Shown: piece by piece, positions 62,778-64,000 of the stretch | How the letters are laid out: every line of letters begins with the position of its first letter | Numbering within the stretch: the first letter of the stretch is position 1 | From: Gammaproteobacteria bacterium | Lineage (GTDB): Bacteria > Pseudomonadota > Gammaproteobacteria > Pseudomonadales > Pseudohongiellaceae | Direction of reading: 5' to 3' | DNA length: 64,000 bases | NCBI GenBank assembly: GCA_030682575.1 | Contig: JAUXNX010000025.1 | Location: 22,400-86,399 of the forward strand | Notes under the pieces: generated by a model | What the model was told of the DNA's origin: nothing | The model's input: only the letters and a program-made list of their open reading frames with translations | Databases searched by the model: none | Program-made: the position numbers and the translations under genes

Positions 62778-64000
62778 ATCGTAGCTCATCCGGGGTGAGA
62801 GAGGGAGCTACAACTCTTATCACGCCCTGTCGATGGACCTTGCTATCGTAGCTCATCCGGGGTGAGAGAGGGAGCTACAACTCTCCGTTGATCGACTGGG
62901 CGAAGTTTAGGATCGTAGCTCATCCGGGGTGAGAGAGGGAGCTACAACTCTAGAGAGGCGTTTCCCGGCATGGTGTATATCGTAGCTCATCCGGGGTGAG
63001 AGAGGGAGCTACAACTTCCAGGGGGGGTGCCCCATGAGGGTATTTATCGTAGCTCATCCGGGGTGAGAGAGGGAGCTACAACCTGGATAGTGGAATTGTC
63101 AACAGAAATTCAATCGTAGCTCATCCGGGGTGAGAGAGGGAGCTACAACTGCGCGGAATAATGCTACCCACTGCCAGGTATCGTAGCTCATCCGGGGTGA
63201 GAGAGGGAGCTACAACGTTCTCCAGGATGTCCCGCGACATACTCAGATCGTAGCTCATCCGGGGTGAGAGAGGGAGCTACAACGAAATTGATTAGGGGTT
63301 ATGCGGCGGCATCATCGTAGCTCATCCGGGGTGAGAGAGGGAGCTACAACTCCAGCACGTGCATGTGGCCACAGCCGGGGATCGTAGCTCATCCGGGGTG
63401 AGAGAGGGAGCTACAACCAACATGAAACTGAAACTGAAAGAGTGCATATCGTAGCTCATCCGGGGTGAGAGAGGGAGCTACAACGCTAGTCGCCGCCTCG
63501 ACCCCCGGGTTCCAATCGTAGCTCATCCGGGGTGAGAGAGGGAGCTACAACCATGGCGCAGGGTTCGACCATGATGTCGGGATCGTAGCTCATCCGGGGT
63601 GAGAGAGGGAGCTACAACACTGTTGGCGTCACCCAGCGTGAAGTCGATATCGTAGCTCATCCGGGGTGAGAGAGGGAGCTACAACACTATAGATACGCAG
63701 GATGTCCAGCACGGAATCGTAGCTCATCCGGGGTGAGAGAGGGAGCTACAACCGGTATGAACGTGATGTTGCACCTATCGAGATCGTAGCTCATCCGGGG
63801 TGAGAGAGGGAGCTACAACGCTGATACTGGGCAATCCTATCGGCATCGCATCGTAGCTCATCCGGGGTGAGAGAGGGAGCTACAACGTCATAGGCAGTGG
63901 CTTCACGTTGTTGTTGATCGTAGCTCATCCGGGGTGAGAGAGGGAGCTACAACGTTGATACTAACAGAGCCTCCTGCAGTGCTATCGTAGCTCATCCGGG
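62778..64000 (-). CRISPR. Type II-C CRISPR array (18 full repeats and a 19th truncated by the window)
   Basis: Repeats are 37 bases and spacers 30 bases, giving a period of exactly 67 from 62778 to the window end; the array continues beyond. The plus strand reads ATCGTAGCTCATCC…GGGAGCTACAAC. The crRNA sense is the minus strand (GTTGTAGCTCCC…GAGCTACGAT), as required to pair with the tracrRNA. The first and last seven bases of the stem (GTAGCTC/GAGCTAC) are perfectly complementary. All repeats in view look identical, including the cas2-proximal one. The 18 spacers are all different. The leader should lie right of the window. Confidence 0.97.

Overview
The window looks like a chromosome segment of an aquatic or environmental gammaproteobacterium. 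The evidence is the set of housekeeping genes: slyX, srkA, miaB, phoH-like ybeZ, ybeY, corC, lptE, holA, fadE, the lipA-lipB-ybeD-dacA-rlpA-rodA-mrdA-rlmH-rsfS-nadD-proA block, greB, class I fumarase, fabY and Fe-type sodB. The genus cannot be fixed from the sequence alone. Coding density is high, both strands are used, and one tRNA gene (tRNA-Leu, anticodon UAG) is present. There is no rRNA, insertion sequence or prophage.

Layout. 1-2320: a PepSY protein / response regulator / histidine kinase operon cut by the window edge, and a glycine-zipper envelope protein. 2600-9800: a membrane-anchored cold-shock protein, slyX, an acyl desaturase, a TlpA-like thioredoxin, srkA, an aspartate-type aminotransferase, a DUF1820 protein and miaB. 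9900-14000: ybeZ-ybeY-corC-lptE-holA. 14000-25400: fadE, small regulatory-looking genes, a membrane protein with a class III cyclase-like domain, a flavoprotein, a GST, a class V aminotransferase, an NSS transporter and a cyclophilin. 25400-36000: the lipoate and cell-elongation block, all on the minus strand. 36000-57600: mixed metabolism and stress genes (TudS-like protein, serA, serC, dinB, greB, a GlxA-type regulator, hpf, a lytic transglycosylase, fabY, fumarase, an enoyl-CoA hydratase, a VWA/DnaJ pair, sodB), then a DUF4160/DUF2442 pair and a WYL regulator.

57600-64000 is the part worth most attention: a compact type II-C CRISPR-Cas locus. It runs from a 495-base control region through cas9 (1143 aa), cas1 and cas2 to an array of 37-bp repeats and 30-bp spacers that continues past the window end. 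The tracrRNA can be read directly. It lies on the minus strand just upstream of cas9, with an anti-repeat that pairs perfectly over 22 bp with the repeat, a GAAA-capped hairpin and a rho-independent terminator. Its predicted promoter overlaps the cas9 ribosome-binding site and start codon, so cas9 mRNA starting upstream would be antisense to the tracrRNA. Further upstream are three evenly spaced 17-bp palindromes of the type GGTGAC-N5-GTCACC, which look like an operator array. A WYL-domain regulator ends about 95 bases before the first palindrome. crRNAs should be made from the minus strand, converging on the cas genes.

The remaining findings are smaller: rearrangement of a normally contiguous gene block, REP-like hairpins, candidate operators at two other promoters, and unusual domain combinations.
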